A stretch of DNA of 64,000 nt from Gammaproteobacteria bacterium (GTDB lineage Bacteria; Pseudomonadota; Gammaproteobacteria; Pseudomonadales; Cellvibrionaceae). Of the stretch, positions 16,061-25,834 are shown piece after piece. Below the pieces are notes generated by a model. The model was not told the origin of the DNA. It did no database searches and saw nothing but the letters and a program-made list of their open reading frames with translations. How positions within the stretch are numbered: the first letter of the stretch is position 1; each line of letters starts with the position of its first letter. Location: the NCBI GenBank assembly GCA_004172865.1, contig SEBV01000010.1, forward strand, positions 1-64,000. The letters run 5' to 3'. The position numbers and the translations under genes are program-made.

Positions 16061-16420
16061 TTAATCCTCTTCGCCTGAAAAAAAATCGCTCCAATCGTCA
16101 CGAACTCCCCCGCCCGCGCTTAATTCATAGTCTGAGAAAGCTCGTCTTCCGGCCACGCGAGTAAGAATGACGGTTGCTTCGAAATCTATAGTGTCTCCAC
16201 TGAAAGGTTTATCGTCCACGTTATCTCCGCTATAGACGCCATTAACGGTGACAACTACACTTAAATCAGTCTCCTCGATTTCGACTTCATCGTATTCAGG
16301 AAAATCACTAAACTCTGCGTTAGTCTCAGCCATGACTCCAGAAAGCTCGTCCATTATCGTTCCATCATTTTCCCTGAGAAGCACTTCTGTGATGTAAGTC
16401 TCCAGGGTTTCGTAAGCCAC
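16061..16420 (-). CDS. Small acidic protein beside the KAP NTPase
   Basis: This 119-aa strongly acidic protein has an N-terminal helix (ETLETYITEVLLREND) and a beta-rich second half (LSVVVTVNGVYSG, TIDFEATVILTRVAG), ending DDWSDFFSGEED. It starts at GTG 16420. It lies 87 bp upstream of the KAP gene and 117 bp after the DUF3732 gene, all leftward. The beta-rich tail vaguely recalls the C-terminus of pPIWI-associating nuclease proteins, but without a nuclease part. The role is unknown. A KAP partner, inhibitor or decoy are all possible. Confidence 0.5.
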   Translation of the reverse strand: MAYETLETYITEVLLRENDGTIMDELSGVMAETNAEFSDFPEYDEVEIEETDLSVVVTVNGVYSGDNVDDKPFSGDTIDFEATVILTRVAGRRAFSDYELSAGGGVRDDWSDFFSGEED

Positions 16421-16537
16421 ACTTCGCCACCAAACAGCCCTTGATCAACTAAAACGGATTACAACCGCCAGGTAGATAATTGGGTGAGTTTTATGAAAAT
16501 ATTGCATCGAAAGTAATTACATCTTTTATTGATCTTG

Positions 16538-18490
16538 CTACAGCCAGTGCGAAGGAACCAATTTGTCGCTCCCTCGCCACTCTTCAACTAATTTAACACC
16601 AGGCAACTCACTCCATACCTCGTCACCAGCATGATCGAGTACGATAATTTGAAACTTATTTTTGCTTTCAACCGTAGTCGCCCCCAGAACTTTAAACACC
16701 TTTCGAACAGCATTTCTATCCTCATCATTAAGGATACTTTTATCGATAGCTGCTTTATCTCCTGCTAATCGACGAGGAAAATAAACTTGGCTAGGCTGGT
16801 CAAAAATTAAGAAATGTGGAACGGGATGAAAGTCGCTTTTCATAAAATATTTTTGGAGAGCCAATGTCATCGTCACGTGATACGCAAGCCAATTAGCACC
16901 ACTTCCAACCTCCCATAAAAAATCTGACCGTCCATCTCTCAAAACCCTTACAGTGAGATCGGTGATTGATAATCTGATCACGGCATCAGCCCATTCAGCG
17001 TCCAACTCAGGTATTATTTCAGTACAAATATCTTGTATAGATTTAAGAGCTAATTTTGTGCGATCTCTTACATCTTCTTCGGAAAACTTTGGCACTAAAT
17101 TAATTTTTTCTTGGAGCCTACGAATCTCATTAAGCAAATCTGTATCAGTTCCGATATTTCTATACGTTTCAAGAGCCTGCTCGATTCGACCAAGAAAACG
17201 ATCTGCTTTAGAGAGATTCTGCGAATTAGATTTAACATTGGCATGAGCCTCTTCAAGAGCGCGTATGCGGGCCCTCGTTGCAGCAAGCAGGTCCATGTCT
17301 TTCCTGACCTCGGCCTTCAACCGAACCAGCTCACTGTCAATTGAATCGGCAATTTGAGGAGCAATTCCCGAGCGACTTTCAATTTCAGATAATGCTTTAC
17401 ATAGTAATTGCAATTCATTGCTAGGATTTAGCGTTAAACTGCTGAGGATATTTTCTTCGGATGTACTCAAGCCGCTCAACCACGTTGAGAGCGACAATCT
17501 TTCCCGCTGAATTGAAACCGCTCCTTCAAAATCAGCGGCGCTATCTTTTAATTGAGTTATTTCAGTAAGACGCTCGCGATTAGTGAATAAAGAAGACGCA
17601 ACTTCACGTTCTGTAGTGCGTATAGCCTCAAGATCACGAAGTACCTTATCCATGCCTTCAATCGTTTGTTCTGCATTTCGGGATGACTTTGTTATTAATT
17701 TTTTGAGGTATTCAATAGAATGATCCCATTCGACCGGAACTACATCCTCAGCTGAAATTAAACCGTAGCTCCTCGCCATATCAAACCATGTCGCAATTTC
17801 CGCCCGCCAGCGAACAGAAACGTTAGATAATGCTCGAAGCTCACTCTCCTTTCGTCGCATTTCTTTTCTTAGCCCATCAAGCTCCCAACGAGCAGCCAGT
17901 ATCTCTGGTGTTATGGCTCCCAAAACGTAAGGAAATATAGTTTTTAGTTTTTCCCGATGTTCAGTCGTATCTGCTTTGTAAAATAATATGTCGGGGTTGG
18001 CCACAATATTTTGCGGTTGAAAAGTGAATGCCATTAGATCGCGAAATCCTGGTCTTGCCTTAAAGCCTGACGCAGATTCAGGATCAAACCCCAAGTTACC
18101 AAGACCAGCCAGCCTATCAAAAATGGCTTTTGCACTCCTGGTACTGGAATTTTTATTTACAATAGCCTCTGGAATATCAATTTTTATCCCTTCAATAATA
18201 TACATATCTTCCGTGCTTTTTTGATCACCTGGCTCTCTACGTGCAAAAAGTTTCTGACCTTCTTGAGTGGTAACCAACAAACCAAACCAAGCGCATGTAT
18301 CGCGAATTACACCGACAGGAATCTTGCAGTTTTTGGATGCTAAACAGTAATCAATTATGGGGATAACTGCCGACTTCCCAGTTTTTGACGCACCGCTGAT
18401 GACATTTACAACTCCAGGGTGAAATTTCAATCGTCTTATTCTGTCGCCAGTTTTGGACCATAAAATAACTTCATCAATTTGAAATTTCAT
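16538..18490 (-). CDS. DUF3732 ABC-type ATPase of an ABC three-component system
   Basis: This 650-aa SMC/Rad50-like ABC ATPase has Walker A SGASKTGKSAV (residues 32-42), a long coiled-coil middle (about 200-480, many Glu/Arg/Leu heptads), a signature-like SGANWLAYHVTMTLAL, and Walker B HFLIFDQPSQVYFP near 570. This is the DUF3732 member of ABC-3C conflict systems described in the Aravind group's ABC ATPase survey. The start is ATG 18490, overlapping the upstream stop as TAATG; the open frame before it lies inside the upstream gene. It is thought to sense invading nucleic acid and license the nuclease component. The promoter is presumably far upstream. Confidence 0.85.
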   Translation of the reverse strand: MKFQIDEVILWSKTGDRIRRLKFHPGVVNVISGASKTGKSAVIPIIDYCLASKNCKIPVGVIRDTCAWFGLLVTTQEGQKLFARREPGDQKSTEDMYIIEGIKIDIPEAIVNKNSSTRSAKAIFDRLAGLGNLGFDPESASGFKARPGFRDLMAFTFQPQNIVANPDILFYKADTTEHREKLKTIFPYVLGAITPEILAARWELDGLRKEMRRKESELRALSNVSVRWRAEIATWFDMARSYGLISAEDVVPVEWDHSIEYLKKLITKSSRNAEQTIEGMDKVLRDLEAIRTTEREVASSLFTNRERLTEITQLKDSAADFEGAVSIQRERLSLSTWLSGLSTSEENILSSLTLNPSNELQLLCKALSEIESRSGIAPQIADSIDSELVRLKAEVRKDMDLLAATRARIRALEEAHANVKSNSQNLSKADRFLGRIEQALETYRNIGTDTDLLNEIRRLQEKINLVPKFSEEDVRDRTKLALKSIQDICTEIIPELDAEWADAVIRLSITDLTVRVLRDGRSDFLWEVGSGANWLAYHVTMTLALQKYFMKSDFHPVPHFLIFDQPSQVYFPRRLAGDKAAIDKSILNDEDRNAVRKVFKVLGATTVESKNKFQIIVLDHAGDEVWSELPGVKLVEEWRGSDKLVPSHWL

Positions 18491-19005
18491 TAAAATCTTA
18501 CCCTTAAAAAATTTTCTATTTCCGACAACCCAAGCTCCGCGCACCAACCACCCAACTTATCGGAGCCTTTGATCAACGAACGAGCTTCCTGAGGAAGCGA
18601 ATTTCCCCTAGGTGGCTTACTGCTAAGTATCAAACCATCAATTACACTAATTTTCAGCAATTCCTTATTTACTGCCACACTCAATGACTTCAGAGTCAAT
18701 AGACGTAGACGTAGCATCCTGCTATGAATACTTAGCAGCTCTTCTTTCCGCTTCAAAAGTTTCATTGAAAATAAACTTAAACCTGAACTAGGATTTGTAG
18801 AATGTATAACATCCCTTGTGTACTCATTTAATAATAGAGGTAATACAATAAATAACAGAGGCATAGGAACGCCTTGAACAGCTGAAGACTTGTCGTAGCA
18901 AGTTGAAAAACGCCATAATAAAACGGCACCCAGTGCTGCATTTTGAACTATCTCTACTTCATTTAACTGAGGAGAGTTTTTATGGTGACCAATCTCATTC
19001 ATCAT
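18490..19005 (-). CDS. ABC three-component system middle component
   Basis: This 171-aa protein has the pattern of ABC-3C middle components: an N-terminal helix NEVEIVQNAALGAVLLWRF, then GVPMPLLFIVLPLLL with a conserved proline pair, a basic KLLKRKEELLSIHSRM helix, and a winged-helix-like C-terminus (ENFLRVRF). The hydrophobic stretch probably belongs to a globular core rather than a membrane helix. It overlaps the upstream nuclease-like gene by 11 bases and the downstream ATPase start by one base. It likely bridges the effector and the ATPase. Confidence 0.75.
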   Translation of the reverse strand: MMNEIGHHKNSPQLNEVEIVQNAALGAVLLWRFSTCYDKSSAVQGVPMPLLFIVLPLLLNEYTRDVIHSTNPSSGLSLFSMKLLKRKEELLSIHSRMLRLRLLTLKSLSVAVNKELLKISVIDGLILSSKPPRGNSLPQEARSLIKGSDKLGGWCAELGLSEIENFLRVRF

Positions 19006-20149
19006 TGGATTTCAACTCACGGTTGAAATGTGGATGCCAACCTAATTTCAAGTTATCAGCAAGAGAATGCAAAGTTCCTTTCGAAAAGAAAAGTGGCAAA
19101 TCCTTTTCTTCTAGCCTGTGATTTTTTTTAACATTACCGATGTATATTAATTTTCCTTTATTAACATCAGAAAGTTCTTGTTGTGTAATCTCCACCATAT
19201 CCTTTTCACTTCGCCAATTTGAAATCAAATTTTCTTCAAACTCGTCAAAACTATCTTTATAGATTAAACCTCGCTCACCCCATATTGTTTTTTCTGACGA
19301 TGATCTTAAAAAATCGCTCATGGCTCTTATTTTTTCATCCGAATCACACTCAATTAAATCAAGTTGTTTAATGAAAATAGGTAATTGATCAAGTCCATCA
19401 CTAATCTCTAACTCTGTAGGTTTCAGCGAAAATGAAGATAGAATATAATCTCTATCATGCTTCCTGATATAGGCACGGAAATCGTTTAAAAACTCACTAG
19501 CAGCAATAACAGCAGGCTTTCGAGCGGCTATAAGCTCATCGGTTTTAATCTTTACCCAACCGACCGCCTTTTGGCATGCATTGTCAATCATTGCTGCTGA
19601 AACGTATGGATTCATTAAGTTTTTTAATTCCGAATACAACGCGTCATTCCCACATTCGTATGTAAAATTAATTATTATTGCTATTTTTATTTCAGAAGGC
19701 GCGTTAACAAATTTCTTAAAATATTCAGCGCACCCTTTCGGATTTTCACTCGCAAATAGATTTGAAATTTCCTTTAATAGCTTCTCTACGTCATCCTTGG
19801 TTGTAGCGTTAGAAAGCTTGTAGACCAAATTGCCAGTGTAGGATTGAGCTACGTATAATTTGAATGAGGTTTTATTTAGATCGATGTTTTGTATACTTAC
19901 TGCATCAACCCAATTTGAAAATGTTTTCCATAAGTCTACAGACCAATCCGAAACTGGATTATGAGCCAATCCACTTTTAGTTTGTTCAACTGTGACTATA
20001 CCGTCTGAATTAACTTCAGATACATCATCCAATACTTCTAAGGCAACAATTGAATCTTCGCCACATTTCAATAGATAAACACACATCCTCAAAGCTTGAA
20101 GTGAGTAGCCAAAATATTGACCTGGAGCATTAGATTTTAACTGTCGCAT
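18995..20149 (-). CDS. ABC three-component system protein with nuclease-like N-terminus
   Basis: This is a 384-aa protein. Residues 10-80 have a restriction-endonuclease-like order: GYSLQALRMCVYLLKCG, ALEVLDDVSE, then TVEQTKSG, giving an acidic and Lys array similar to PD-(D/E)XK. The middle is helical. The C-terminus (SKGTLHSLADNLKLGWHPHF) matches the terminal motif of ABC-3C effector proteins. It should be the effector that cuts nucleic acid when activated by the DUF3732 ATPase. It starts at ATG 20149 with GGA nine bases before, 25 bp after the helicase stop, so all four genes probably form one operon. Confidence 0.75.
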   Translation of the reverse strand: MRQLKSNAPGQYFGYSLQALRMCVYLLKCGEDSIVALEVLDDVSEVNSDGIVTVEQTKSGLAHNPVSDWSVDLWKTFSNWVDAVSIQNIDLNKTSFKLYVAQSYTGNLVYKLSNATTKDDVEKLLKEISNLFASENPKGCAEYFKKFVNAPSEIKIAIIINFTYECGNDALYSELKNLMNPYVSAAMIDNACQKAVGWVKIKTDELIAARKPAVIAASEFLNDFRAYIRKHDRDYILSSFSLKPTELEISDGLDQLPIFIKQLDLIECDSDEKIRAMSDFLRSSSEKTIWGERGLIYKDSFDEFEENLISNWRSEKDMVEITQQELSDVNKGKLIYIGNVKKNHRLEEKDLPLFFSKGTLHSLADNLKLGWHPHFNRELKSNDE

Positions 20150-20174
20150 AATTTAATTCCATAGGATTTTTTAT

Positions 20175-22697
20175 TCATCTTAGATCCTTATATTTTTTTG
20201 TATAAATATTAAGCATATCTGACACAGTCAACTTATGATGATTTATTAAACTTTGTATCTGCGTATCGGATAGATCCTTGAAATCGATAGATTCAAAAGA
20301 TTTAAAAAAGTTTTTTACGGAAGTTAATAACAATTTAAGCTCCTTCTCTCGCATCACTTCAACGTCATGCGTGAAAGACGCTGCACTCTCAACGTTATTC
20401 GATGGATGAATAATTATTCTCTTTGCTTTCAGTCCAGGATAATGTTTTTCGAACCACGAGCTTGAACGGTTCATTTGTTCAGCCTCTCGCTTGTTAATTG
20501 CTGCACGAGTTATTTCTACTTCATTTTTGCACTCCCAGATAATATATTGCGTGTCATCCAATGCCCACAAATTATCGGGTCCTTCTTTCCATTCTTTATC
20601 TGGGCGCTCTCCACCAAATCCTATAGCCCTATTCAACTCATCTAAAGCCTGCTCAAAACTTTCTGCTTTAATTCCGAACACTAGCTTTCCTAAAATATCT
20701 GCGAGATTTATAGACAGCTGCGCATAATTTTCAAAGCTGTTGACCCAATCCTTGATTCTTTCCATTCGGCCTTGACTAACTATAACCAACTTCGCCACTG
20801 TCACCCCCCCAGGTGGTCGTAATAACAATCTATTACTTTTGTGGGCAGCGATTTGCAGCCTCTGTGAGTCAACACGGTTATATTTGAAATAATATCGAGC
20901 CATCTCCTGTAAGTACCATCCTTTATCATCTTGGCCAATACTTCCAAGATCGAGAAGAGATTGAAGTGAACTAATCGCAGAAGAATAATCACCTAAACTA
21001 TATTCTTGTTCAGCTTTCAATTCGGTCGCATATGCTAGCAAAATTTGCTCATTAGGTCGGGCAGGTTTTACCCCGTCCATTTGCTCAATATAAAATGCCT
21101 TCCAATCTTCATCTCTATTAAGACACTGTCTAATCAATCCGTAAAATGTGTCAACTGGCTTATCCTCATTTTCATCTATTTCCTGTTGAGCAAATTCTGT
21201 AAGTGTTAAGCCAATTTCTATTTGAGTGGACATTTGCGGCGATAAAAATTTTCTCGAATCCTTTTCTCTCGCAAGCCTAGTAATGTCTGAACCCGTGATA
21301 ATCACTACCGAGTAATCTTTTTCGCCACGAACACTGCGACCTAAACCTTGTTCTATCGTACGAATTGTTCGAATCAAAGTGGCTTCACTTTTTGGCCTAC
21401 AGGACTCTTGATACAAATCAATAAGACTTTCTGAAAATGGCAAACCATCAACAATTAAAATGCGACATGTGTCATCGGGGAGATCAATCCCGTCATAACG
21501 ATTTGCAAGCACAAGAGTCTTTTCATATTTTCCGTTTTTAAGATTGGAGATTGCATCAGCCAATGATTCTTTATCAGCAACTAGAGAGCCGTAAGCTGCC
21601 CAATCTCTTGCGCCATTGAAACTTGGAACAAGGGCAACATAACCATATGGTCGCTTGGAGTTGGACATCGCCATCATTTGAACTATTTGTTCACGATTTA
21701 ATGTTTCGTGTATTAGAGAAGGAAGCAAAACCATTTTTTCACCAGACCACCTCTCACTAGAATACGTGATTGGATTAGTGATGGTCTTAGGTTCAAGTTG
21801 TAAGCCCTTCACAAGAAACGCATCATCTGTCACAGTAGCAGACATAAATATTCTTTGAGTTGCTTCCCAGTAACTTCCAAAAAATGACAACGGTGGTACA
21901 TAAGGCTCAATCTCAATTGCGGAACCAGAAATTATACATTGGCAATTCGCAAGAATATTTTTTAACAATGGCCATGCAAACTTAATAGATTGACGGTCTG
22001 CATTATTGGATAAAATATTGGCAACTTCAGTTTCGCGTTGGAGCCAAGCCCAATAAGGAACAGGCAAGAGAGCATCTCTTTTATCATTACAAATATCAGC
22101 ATACGTACCAATACCTTGTTGCTCTAACTCTGTATCAAAAAGGCCCTTAATACTAGAATAGGCTGGTTCACTCTTTGGAATTCTAATTCGACAAGCCTCT
22201 CTAATCCTGTCTGAACAAGCATGCGCATCATCCATCAACATAGATTCGACTTTTATTGACTGACGATTAAGGCCAAATTTGGTAAGACCGTTAAACATCT
22301 TTTGAACAGAAGTTACAAGAATTTTTTCTCCGTTTAAAAACTCTTCAGGCAAATCTGTATCAGCTGTACAAGTAGCTATACCAAACTGTTTTGCTTGCTC
22401 ACAAGTTTGCCCAATAAGAAAATTATCCGGGCACAGATATACCACCGGCCCCTTGAAACTGTTCAACCTAGATTGAAGCAAAAGCAAACCAATCAAGGTT
22501 TTTCCTTGACCTGTATGTAATTTCACAATGACATCAGGAGAGTCTCTGTGGTTCGCGAACCACTCTGTAAGCACAGCCATTTGGGCTGGGCGCAACGGAC
22601 CTTTATCATGAGCCCGATCTAAAGAATCGTAGAGTTTTATCGGATCGATGGGTTTTTCTATCTTTTTTCCTGCTAATCGCTTCTTAAAGTCAACCAT
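20175..22697 (-). CDS. SF2 helicase with TPR-like middle and C-terminal nuclease-like domain
   Basis: This 840-aa DEAD/DEAH-type helicase is of the XPD/DinG-like kind. Motif I is [14 protein letters not shown] (about 60), motif [13 protein letters not shown] (about 155; Asp replaces the usual Glu), motif [12 protein letters not shown], and motif [17 protein letters not shown]. Residues about 565-630 have TPR-like helices. Residues about 695-770 contain [21 protein letters not shown], a D...ExK array typical of PD-(D/E)XK nucleases. The start ATG 22697 has GAGGA four bases upstream. It lies 40 bp after hxsA and 25 bp before the ABC-3C effector. I read it as an added helicase-nuclease subunit of the ABC-3C operon. 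Confidence 0.8.
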   Translation of the reverse strand: MVDFKKRLAGKKIEKPIDPIKLYDSLDRAHDKGPLRPAQMAVLTEWFANHRDSPDVIVKLHTGQGKTLIGLLLLQSRLNSFKGPVVYLCPDNFLIGQTCEQAKQFGIATCTADTDLPEEFLNGEKILVTSVQKMFNGLTKFGLNRQSIKVESMLMDDAHACSDRIREACRIRIPKSEPAYSSIKGLFDTELEQQGIGTYADICNDKRDALLPVPYWAWLQRETEVANILSNNADRQSIKFAWPLLKNILANCQCIISGSAIEIEPYVPPLSFFGSYWEATQRIFMSATVTDDAFLVKGLQLEPKTITNPITYSSERWSGEKMVLLPSLIHETLNREQIVQMMAMSNSKRPYGYVALVPSFNGARDWAAYGSLVADKESLADAISNLKNGKYEKTLVLANRYDGIDLPDDTCRILIVDGLPFSESLIDLYQESCRPKSEATLIRTIRTIEQGLGRSVRGEKDYSVVIITGSDITRLAREKDSRKFLSPQMSTQIEIGLTLTEFAQQEIDENEDKPVDTFYGLIRQCLNRDEDWKAFYIEQMDGVKPARPNEQILLAYATELKAEQEYSLGDYSSAISSLQSLLDLGSIGQDDKGWYLQEMARYYFKYNRVDSQRLQIAAHKSNRLLLRPPGGVTVAKLVIVSQGRMERIKDWVNSFENYAQLSINLADILGKLVFGIKAESFEQALDELNRAIGFGGERPDKEWKEGPDNLWALDDTQYIIWECKNEVEITRAAINKREAEQMNRSSSWFEKHYPGLKAKRIIIHPSNNVESAASFTHDVEVMREKELKLLLTSVKNFFKSFESIDFKDLSDTQIQSLINHHKLTVSDMLNIYTKKYKDLR

Positions 22698-22737
22698 TTT
22701 ATCCTCGACATTTTATATTTTTAATATTTAGGCTCAG

Positions 22738-23319
22738 TTAATTAGAGTATGTAATTCCTAATGAATTTAATAATTCTGCATCAATAAATTCACTTGTCTT
22801 AAAAGATTTTGCTTTCCGATAAGAGGTAATTGCCGCACGTGTAGCTGGCCCCATAATCCCATCAATACTGCCTTGGTAATAACCGGCATAAGTCAACGCC
22901 AATTGCACTCTTTGAATCGTATTTTGCAAAGCATCTTTTGATAACGTATTTGAGTTGTATACCGTGGAGTTTACTGCGGGAGCAGTTGGCGTTGTAGTAT
23001 TACTTGTACTAGGACTTCTCGCACTTTGTGTTGTAGTAGTTGTTGTCGAACCACTAGCGTCCGGATAGGAGTAAGTACCGTAGCCCCCTGATGATGAGCG
23101 ATGTGAACTATGTGAGCTATGTGAAGAATGCGAGCTATGGCTTCGATGCCCGGCAAGTTGCAAAGGTACTGATGGGTTCAATACATTTGCTTTAATCAAC
23201 TGCTTGTTAGAATCATCGAAAAGAATTTCACGCTCAAGTGCTGCATGAGCAGAATCCGCAGTAAGCGATGCTGAAATTAATGCAACCAATCTTTTTACAT
23301 TCTTTTTTAACTTTTCCAT
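22738..23319 (-). CDS. hxsA: His-Xaa-Ser repeat protein HxsA
   Basis: This 193-aa substrate protein of the His-Xaa-Ser system has an N-terminal export signal (KKNVKRLVALISASLTADSAHA), then the HxS block HRSHSSHSSHSSHSSHRSSS near residue 58, a Gly/Tyr and Ser/Thr-rich linker, and a C-terminal peptidoglycan-binding-1-like domain (about 130-190: QRVQLALTYAGYYQGSIDGIMGPATRAAI). The repeat is encoded by short near-identical DNA units. The family is defined by co-occurrence with two radical SAM enzymes, thought to modify the HxS block. The mature form probably sits in the periplasm on peptidoglycan. It overlaps hxsC by 13 bases. Confidence 0.92.
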   Translation of the reverse strand: MEKLKKNVKRLVALISASLTADSAHAALEREILFDDSNKQLIKANVLNPSVPLQLAGHRSHSSHSSHSSHSSHRSSSGGYGTYSYPDASGSTTTTTTQSARSPSTSNTTTPTAPAVNSTVYNSNTLSKDALQNTIQRVQLALTYAGYYQGSIDGIMGPATRAAITSYRKAKSFKTSEFIDAELLNSLGITYSN

Positions 23320-24425
23320 ATTAAGGGTTTCACCTCTTCAATAAAATTTCCTACGGCTGATGTAAAAAAACCACCGCAATTTTTTCTTAATTCACAACCA
23401 TCACATTGATCAGGATAATAATTTTTCCAATCTGAAATTGATTGAGCAGCATAGGTGCGAATGTCTTCTGGCAACAAACACAGCGGATAATTGAATAATC
23501 TAATGTCGAGACCTCTGACATTAGCAACTTCTACCATCTGTGATAGCCATTTAGATTGCTCTTTAACACTTGTCACTAAACGCTCATAGTTATTGCGTGC
23601 CCAACCTTTAGGCTCAAGATTCATAACCGAAATAACAGATACAAACGGCAATGCCGAAGCAATAAACTCAATCAAATGGCCTAAGTGATGAAGATTTTCC
23701 TGAACAGGAATAATGCGTAACTCTATTGTCTGCCCTGTTGCGGCAAGATTGAGCAATCCATTTATTGTTTCCAAAAACGCTCCGCTTGCACCGACAAGAG
23801 AATCATGGATTTTTTGGGTGTGTCCGTAGATGGGGATACCCCATGCTATTTCCCTGCCCTGCACGTAATCCGTCAAAGACGTTAAGAAATTTTGATCAGA
23901 GAAACTTCTTCCGTTCGTGAGAATATGTAATTTTGTTTTGTCATTACTGGTTTGCAATATGCGCATCATTGCAAGAAAGGCATTTCGGTTTAGCGTAGGT
24001 TCACCGCCGGATATTCCTATATATCCGTCAGTGTTGTAATTCAATAATGCTAGGGTTGCTCGATGATAAAGCTCTGAATCAGGTAGACCATTAGGAGGTT
24101 GTGAACAAAAAGAACAACGATTGTCACATTGCTCAGTAACTAAAAGCGTATTCGAATTTGCCCTGCGAGATAAAATATTACGTAAAAGTTTTTGCTTTGA
24201 ATCCACCCAAATAACATCACCCTGATCGTAAGCATCAAATAGCTCGGGACAATGTAGGTCTACACTTAAATTTAAATTGTATGTACCAGGACTTGGTTGG
24301 TCTGCTCCGATTGTGGGCAGATGGGGAACGCCGGGATTTGCAACAGAAGAACTCCCGACTACATACAGTCCTTCGGGAATGTCACCGTCATACCGTAACT
24401 TACTGACTCTTAATGGGTTAGCCAT
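23307..24425 (-). CDS. hxsC: His-Xaa-Ser system radical SAM maturase HxsC
   Basis: This 372-aa radical SAM enzyme has its cluster-binding motif C-x3-C-x2-C in VTEQCDNRCSFCSQ (about 97-107). GISGGEPTLN follows for SAM binding. The C-terminus has a second cysteine group (CDGCELRKNCGG) like a shortened SPASM/twitch auxiliary cluster. Together with HxsB it is expected to carry out radical modification of HxsA; the chemistry is not known. It starts at ATG 24425, overlapping hxsB by 16 bases, with AGGAAGG upstream. Confidence 0.93.
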   Translation of the reverse strand: MANPLRVSKLRYDGDIPEGLYVVGSSSVANPGVPHLPTIGADQPSPGTYNLNLSVDLHCPELFDAYDQGDVIWVDSKQKLLRNILSRRANSNTLLVTEQCDNRCSFCSQPPNGLPDSELYHRATLALLNYNTDGYIGISGGEPTLNRNAFLAMMRILQTSNDKTKLHILTNGRSFSDQNFLTSLTDYVQGREIAWGIPIYGHTQKIHDSLVGASGAFLETINGLLNLAATGQTIELRIIPVQENLHHLGHLIEFIASALPFVSVISVMNLEPKGWARNNYERLVTSVKEQSKWLSQMVEVANVRGLDIRLFNYPLCLLPEDIRTYAAQSISDWKNYYPDQCDGCELRKNCGGFFTSAVGNFIEEVKPLIWKS

Positions 24426-25834
24426 TCTTGAAATACCTTCCTAGCATTCGTGTCCGTTTCCCATAACGTGAATAACAAATCAAACATTGCCGTTTGATAT
24501 TGGCAAAAAAAAGAAGACGCTTTATGCCCTATCGAATCCCCTTGGGTCGCCAGGTGATGCAGAGGATCAGACCCACAGTAAGGTTGGTAGGCGCAATCAT
24601 CACAGCCCGGAGTTGCCCAATTAAAAGAAGAGGTTAGCAGCCGCTTGGCAGCTTCGCCAATTACAAGGGATTTCATGTCATCATTAACAGTCCCAAGAAC
24701 CAACTCGCTTGCTTGAGTGGACTGCCATAACATGCGGGCCTCATCCGAACCGAATATGTTGCCATCGTAGTTGAAAACGAGTGCCCCGAAGATATAGCCA
24801 GCTGGACTTTGAAGGTCGATGTAATTGGCTGAATGAGGTTGGAAGATACGGCGCAAATGAATCAAGGCAGTGTCTTCAATAAAGGTCCGATCCTTATTGA
24901 GGTCGATGATGTGGCGCAGTGCCGCCTCGTAGAAGGCCATGTATTCGCCCGCGTCGTAGCCAATCCGGTGCTGGGTGGCCGCCGCAAATCCGAAAGGACT
25001 CAAGGGCCGGAGGAAGATTCCGGGAAACTCCAGATCGAAATAGGTATTAACAATCTGGGTAGGATGGTCCAATGAATACTTGGAGATGGTGGTCAGACTA
25101 TTAACCCGATGGAATCCTAACGTGCGCCGGATTTGCTCAATAACGGCTGTCGTTACCTTATGAGTGTTGAAATACTTTGACGGACGATTGTGGATATGGA
25201 CATCTTGAGGTCCATCTAAGGAAATAGAAAAGTCTACCTTCTTGTCTTTCGCCCAATCGATAATGGACTCGCTTAAAGGGCCACCTGCCGTGCAAATCAC
25301 GTAAGAGACATCAACACCAACGAGAACATGTTGCCCTTTCTCATAAAACTGCTGAATAAAAGCAAAGGCCAGTAAAGGCTCACCGCCCTGAAATTCAACT
25401 TTGATTCGGTCATTACCAACGGCTGCAATCGCCCGAAGAATGGCTTCAATGTGCTGATCATCCAGATCATAGCCTGCACGATCTCTAGGCACCCTACTAA
25501 CTTGGCAGTATCCACAGTCATGGTCACAGCGCAATGAGGGAATGATCATAAACAGAGATGGCTTGCTCACAGCTTTGGCGAGCTGAGTTGCCATTTGGGA
25601 AGCGATTAACCTGGCCCTAACTTCTCGTTCAGAGGTCTCTGACAAAAAGCTTTTTGCAATAAGTTCATTTACATGATCGGAGGAAAGTACATCAAGATTT
25701 CCATCAGCTATTGCCTTAAGCTGCTCTTTGGAATCAAGTAATGCGAAAGCTCCAGATGGCCCGCTCAGTAGCCACTTATTAAGCTTGGGGATTTGCCGGA
25801 AATTGAACGGGAGTAGCTCAAGCTTTGCTGACAT
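24410..25834 (-). CDS. hxsB: His-Xaa-Ser system radical SAM maturase HxsB
   Basis: This 474-aa radical SAM/SPASM protein has a PqqD-like small N-terminal region (about 1-90), then the cluster motif PSLRCDHDCGYCQVSR, VEFQGGEPLLAF, the VSYVICTAGG strand, and SISLDGP. The C-terminus carries SPASM-type cysteines (CDDCAYQPYCGSDPL and a late Cys). It is the larger of the two maturases. The upstream hxsD overlaps it by 17 bases, so the four hxs genes form a tight translationally coupled operon. No damage is seen in any of them. Confidence 0.93.
   Translation of the reverse strand: MSAKLELLPFNFRQIPKLNKWLLSGPSGAFALLDSKEQLKAIADGNLDVLSSDHVNELIAKSFLSETSEREVRARLIASQMATQLAKAVSKPSLFMIIPSLRCDHDCGYCQVSRVPRDRAGYDLDDQHIEAILRAIAAVGNDRIKVEFQGGEPLLAFAFIQQFYEKGQHVLVGVDVSYVICTAGGPLSESIIDWAKDKKVDFSISLDGPQDVHIHNRPSKYFNTHKVTTAVIEQIRRTLGFHRVNSLTTISKYSLDHPTQIVNTYFDLEFPGIFLRPLSPFGFAAATQHRIGYDAGEYMAFYEAALRHIIDLNKDRTFIEDTALIHLRRIFQPHSANYIDLQSPAGYIFGALVFNYDGNIFGSDEARMLWQSTQASELVLGTVNDDMKSLVIGEAAKRLLTSSFNWATPGCDDCAYQPYCGSDPLHHLATQGDSIGHKASSFFCQYQTAMFDLLFTLWETDTNARKVFQEWLTH

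Noticed and set aside
22971-23156. Short DNA repeats inside hxsA that could look like a CRISPR or satellite array
   Set aside because: They are 9-bp units coding for His-Ser-Ser repeats in the correct frame, with no spacers.
24833-25075. 80-codon frame on the plus strand
   Set aside because: Antisense to the well-conserved hxsB radical SAM gene.
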